Shown here in pieces: positions 5,415 to 5,810 of a DNA stretch of 5,810 nucleotides; within the stretch, counting starts at the first letter, position 1; the number at the start of each line of letters is the position of its first letter. A model generated the notes under the pieces. That model had not been told where the DNA came from. It saw only the letters and a program-made list of their open reading frames with translations, and did no database searches. Source of the DNA: an uncultured Oscillospiraceae bacterium (GTDB taxonomy: Bacteria > Bacillota_A > Clostridia > Oscillospirales > Acutalibacteraceae); assembly GCA_910587995.1 (NCBI GenBank), contig CAJUNS010000053.1:1-5810 (forward strand), written 5' to 3'. The translations under genes were made by a program, and so were the position numbers.

Positions 5415-5443
5415 TTGACGAATGGGAGTTTATGGAGTATAAT
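5415..5443 (+). promoter_or_regulatory. tRNA-Leu promoter
   Basis: TTGACG (5415-5420) and TATAAT (5438-5443) are separated by exactly 17 bases, near the sigma-A consensus. Transcription would begin around 5450, about 15 bases before the mature tRNA 5' end, as is normal for stable RNA genes. Confidence 0.85.
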
Positions 5444-5464
5444 AAAAGCAAATCACTACCATGC

Positions 5465-5547
5465 GCGGGCGTGGCGGAATTGGCAGACGCGCCAGATTTA
5501 GGTTCTGGTGGGCAACCGTGCAGGTTCAAGTCCTGTCGCCCGCACCA
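5465..5547 (+). tRNA. tRNA-Leu (anticodon UAG), CCA encoded
   Basis: The acceptor stem GCGGGCG (5465-5471) pairs perfectly with CGCCCGC (5537-5543), followed by A and an encoded CCA (5544-5547). The anticodon stem CCAGA / TCTGG (5492-5496, 5504-5508) encloses TTTAGGT, with anticodon TAG at 5499-5501, reading CUN leucine codons. The region between the anticodon and T arms is long (TGGGCAACCGT), the extra arm expected of a class II leucine tRNA. The T arm is GCAGG-TTCAAGT-CCTGT. Length is 83 bases. No second copy of its 3' end occurs in the window, so nothing suggests it has served as an integration site here. Confidence 0.97.
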
Positions 5548-5583
5548 TGTTTACACATCTTAAAAGATGCCACACCGAAAAAA

Positions 5584-5605
5584 CCCCGGAATTCCGGGGC
5601 TTTTT
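5584..5605 (+). terminator. Intrinsic terminator after tRNA-Leu
   Basis: CCCCGGAATTCCGGGG (5584-5599) is a perfect palindrome. It is preceded by six A (5578-5583) and followed by CTTTTT (5600-5605), so it can work in both directions. It lies 36 bases after the tRNA. Confidence 0.88.
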
Positions 5606-5630
5606 GGCGTTCAAGAGGCCAAAAAAGGAC

Positions 5631-5645
5631 CGTCACGGCGTGACG
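5631..5645. repeat. Small hairpin downstream of the tRNA terminator
   Basis: CGTCAC (5631-5636) and GTGACG (5640-5645) pair around GGC, followed by TGTTTT. It could be a backup terminator. It shares the 10-mer ACGGCGTGAC (5635-5644) with the recombinase-end hairpin (621-630), probably by chance. Between here and about 5770 there is a lone TTGACA at 5693-5698 without a convincing -10, a purine-rich stretch, and no gene that I can support. Confidence 0.4.
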
Positions 5646-5774
5646 TGTTTTGGGGGATGCCACCCTGATTTTTGGGATCTGAACCTGCGTGGTTGACAAA
5701 AAGCGAGTAAGGGCAGAAGAAAAACAAAATATTTTTTGAGAAGGGCCATGATGAGAATGAACTGCCCCCCATTT

Positions 5775-5804
5775 GTTAGACAAGTATGGTATACTTAAAC
5801 TAAC
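5775..5804 (+). promoter_or_regulatory. Extended -10 promoter inside a palindrome, likely operator
   Basis: TGGTATACT (5787-5795) is an extended -10 element with no good -35. It sits within a two-part inverted repeat: GTTAG (5775-5779) with CTAAC (5800-5804), and AAGTAT (5782-5787) with ATACTT (5791-5796). Overlap of a -10 with such symmetry suggests a repressor site. The regulated gene would lie beyond the right edge. The regulator family cannot be named with confidence. Confidence 0.5.
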
Positions 5805-5810
5805 GAATGG

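Noticed and set aside
5465..5547. tRNA-Leu as an attachment site for an integrated element
   Set aside because: No duplicate of the tRNA 3' end is present in the window, and the recombinase seen is a serine type 4.8 kb away that need not use tRNA sites.
5222..5563. 113-codon open frame on the plus strand
   Set aside because: It reads through the fold-back element, the tRNA promoter and the tRNA-Leu gene, so it is not a protein gene.
5693..5721. Promoter at TTGACA (5693-5698)
   Set aside because: No acceptable -10 lies 16-18 bases downstream; the sequence there is GAAGAA-like.

Overview
The window looks like chromosome from a GC-rich gut Clostridia-type Bacillota, most likely Oscillospiraceae or a close relative. 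That placement is inference. It rests on the DUF4368-type large serine recombinase, the style of the sugar-type solute-binding lipoprotein, strong GGAGG ribosome binding sites, sigma-A promoters of the TTGACA / TATAAT kind, and coding GC near 60-70% in the first genes. All calls were made by eye without database searches.

Layout. (1) Bases 1-629 are the 3' end of a large serine recombinase, the integrase of an integrative or mobilizable element. Its stop codon lies inside a perfect 20-bp hairpin (611-655). (2) Bases 660-940 are intergenic. They hold an 88-89 bp fold-back element (705-793), a strong promoter (809-837) and a leader hairpin (880-911). (3) Bases 941-4956 carry three co-directional genes: a MalE-type extracellular solute-binding lipoprotein, a membrane methyl-accepting chemotaxis-type receptor, and a cytoplasmic protein resembling M1 aminopeptidases. 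The third is translationally coupled to the second. No permease, CheA or CheW lies in the window. (4) Bases 4957-5410 hold a terminator, then a repeat-dense stretch with a second copy of the fold-back element in inverted orientation (5310-5398). Next to it is a longer element-like unit (5055-5300) with similar ends. (5) Bases 5415-5605 are a tRNA-Leu(UAG) gene with a textbook promoter and terminator. (6) The right end holds a small hairpin and, at the last 36 bases, an extended -10 promoter inside a palindrome. It presumably serves a gene beyond the window.

Working model (inference). The three-gene operon would be a sensory cassette. A membrane-tethered lipoprotein binds a sugar or similar ligand outside the cell and may present it to the four-helix-bundle receptor. 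The role of the M1-like protein is unknown. The most distinctive DNA-level signal is the fold-back family. Two 83/90 identical copies in opposite orientation are each bordered by a different 8-9 bp direct repeat. This is the signature of a small non-autonomous transposable element (MITE).
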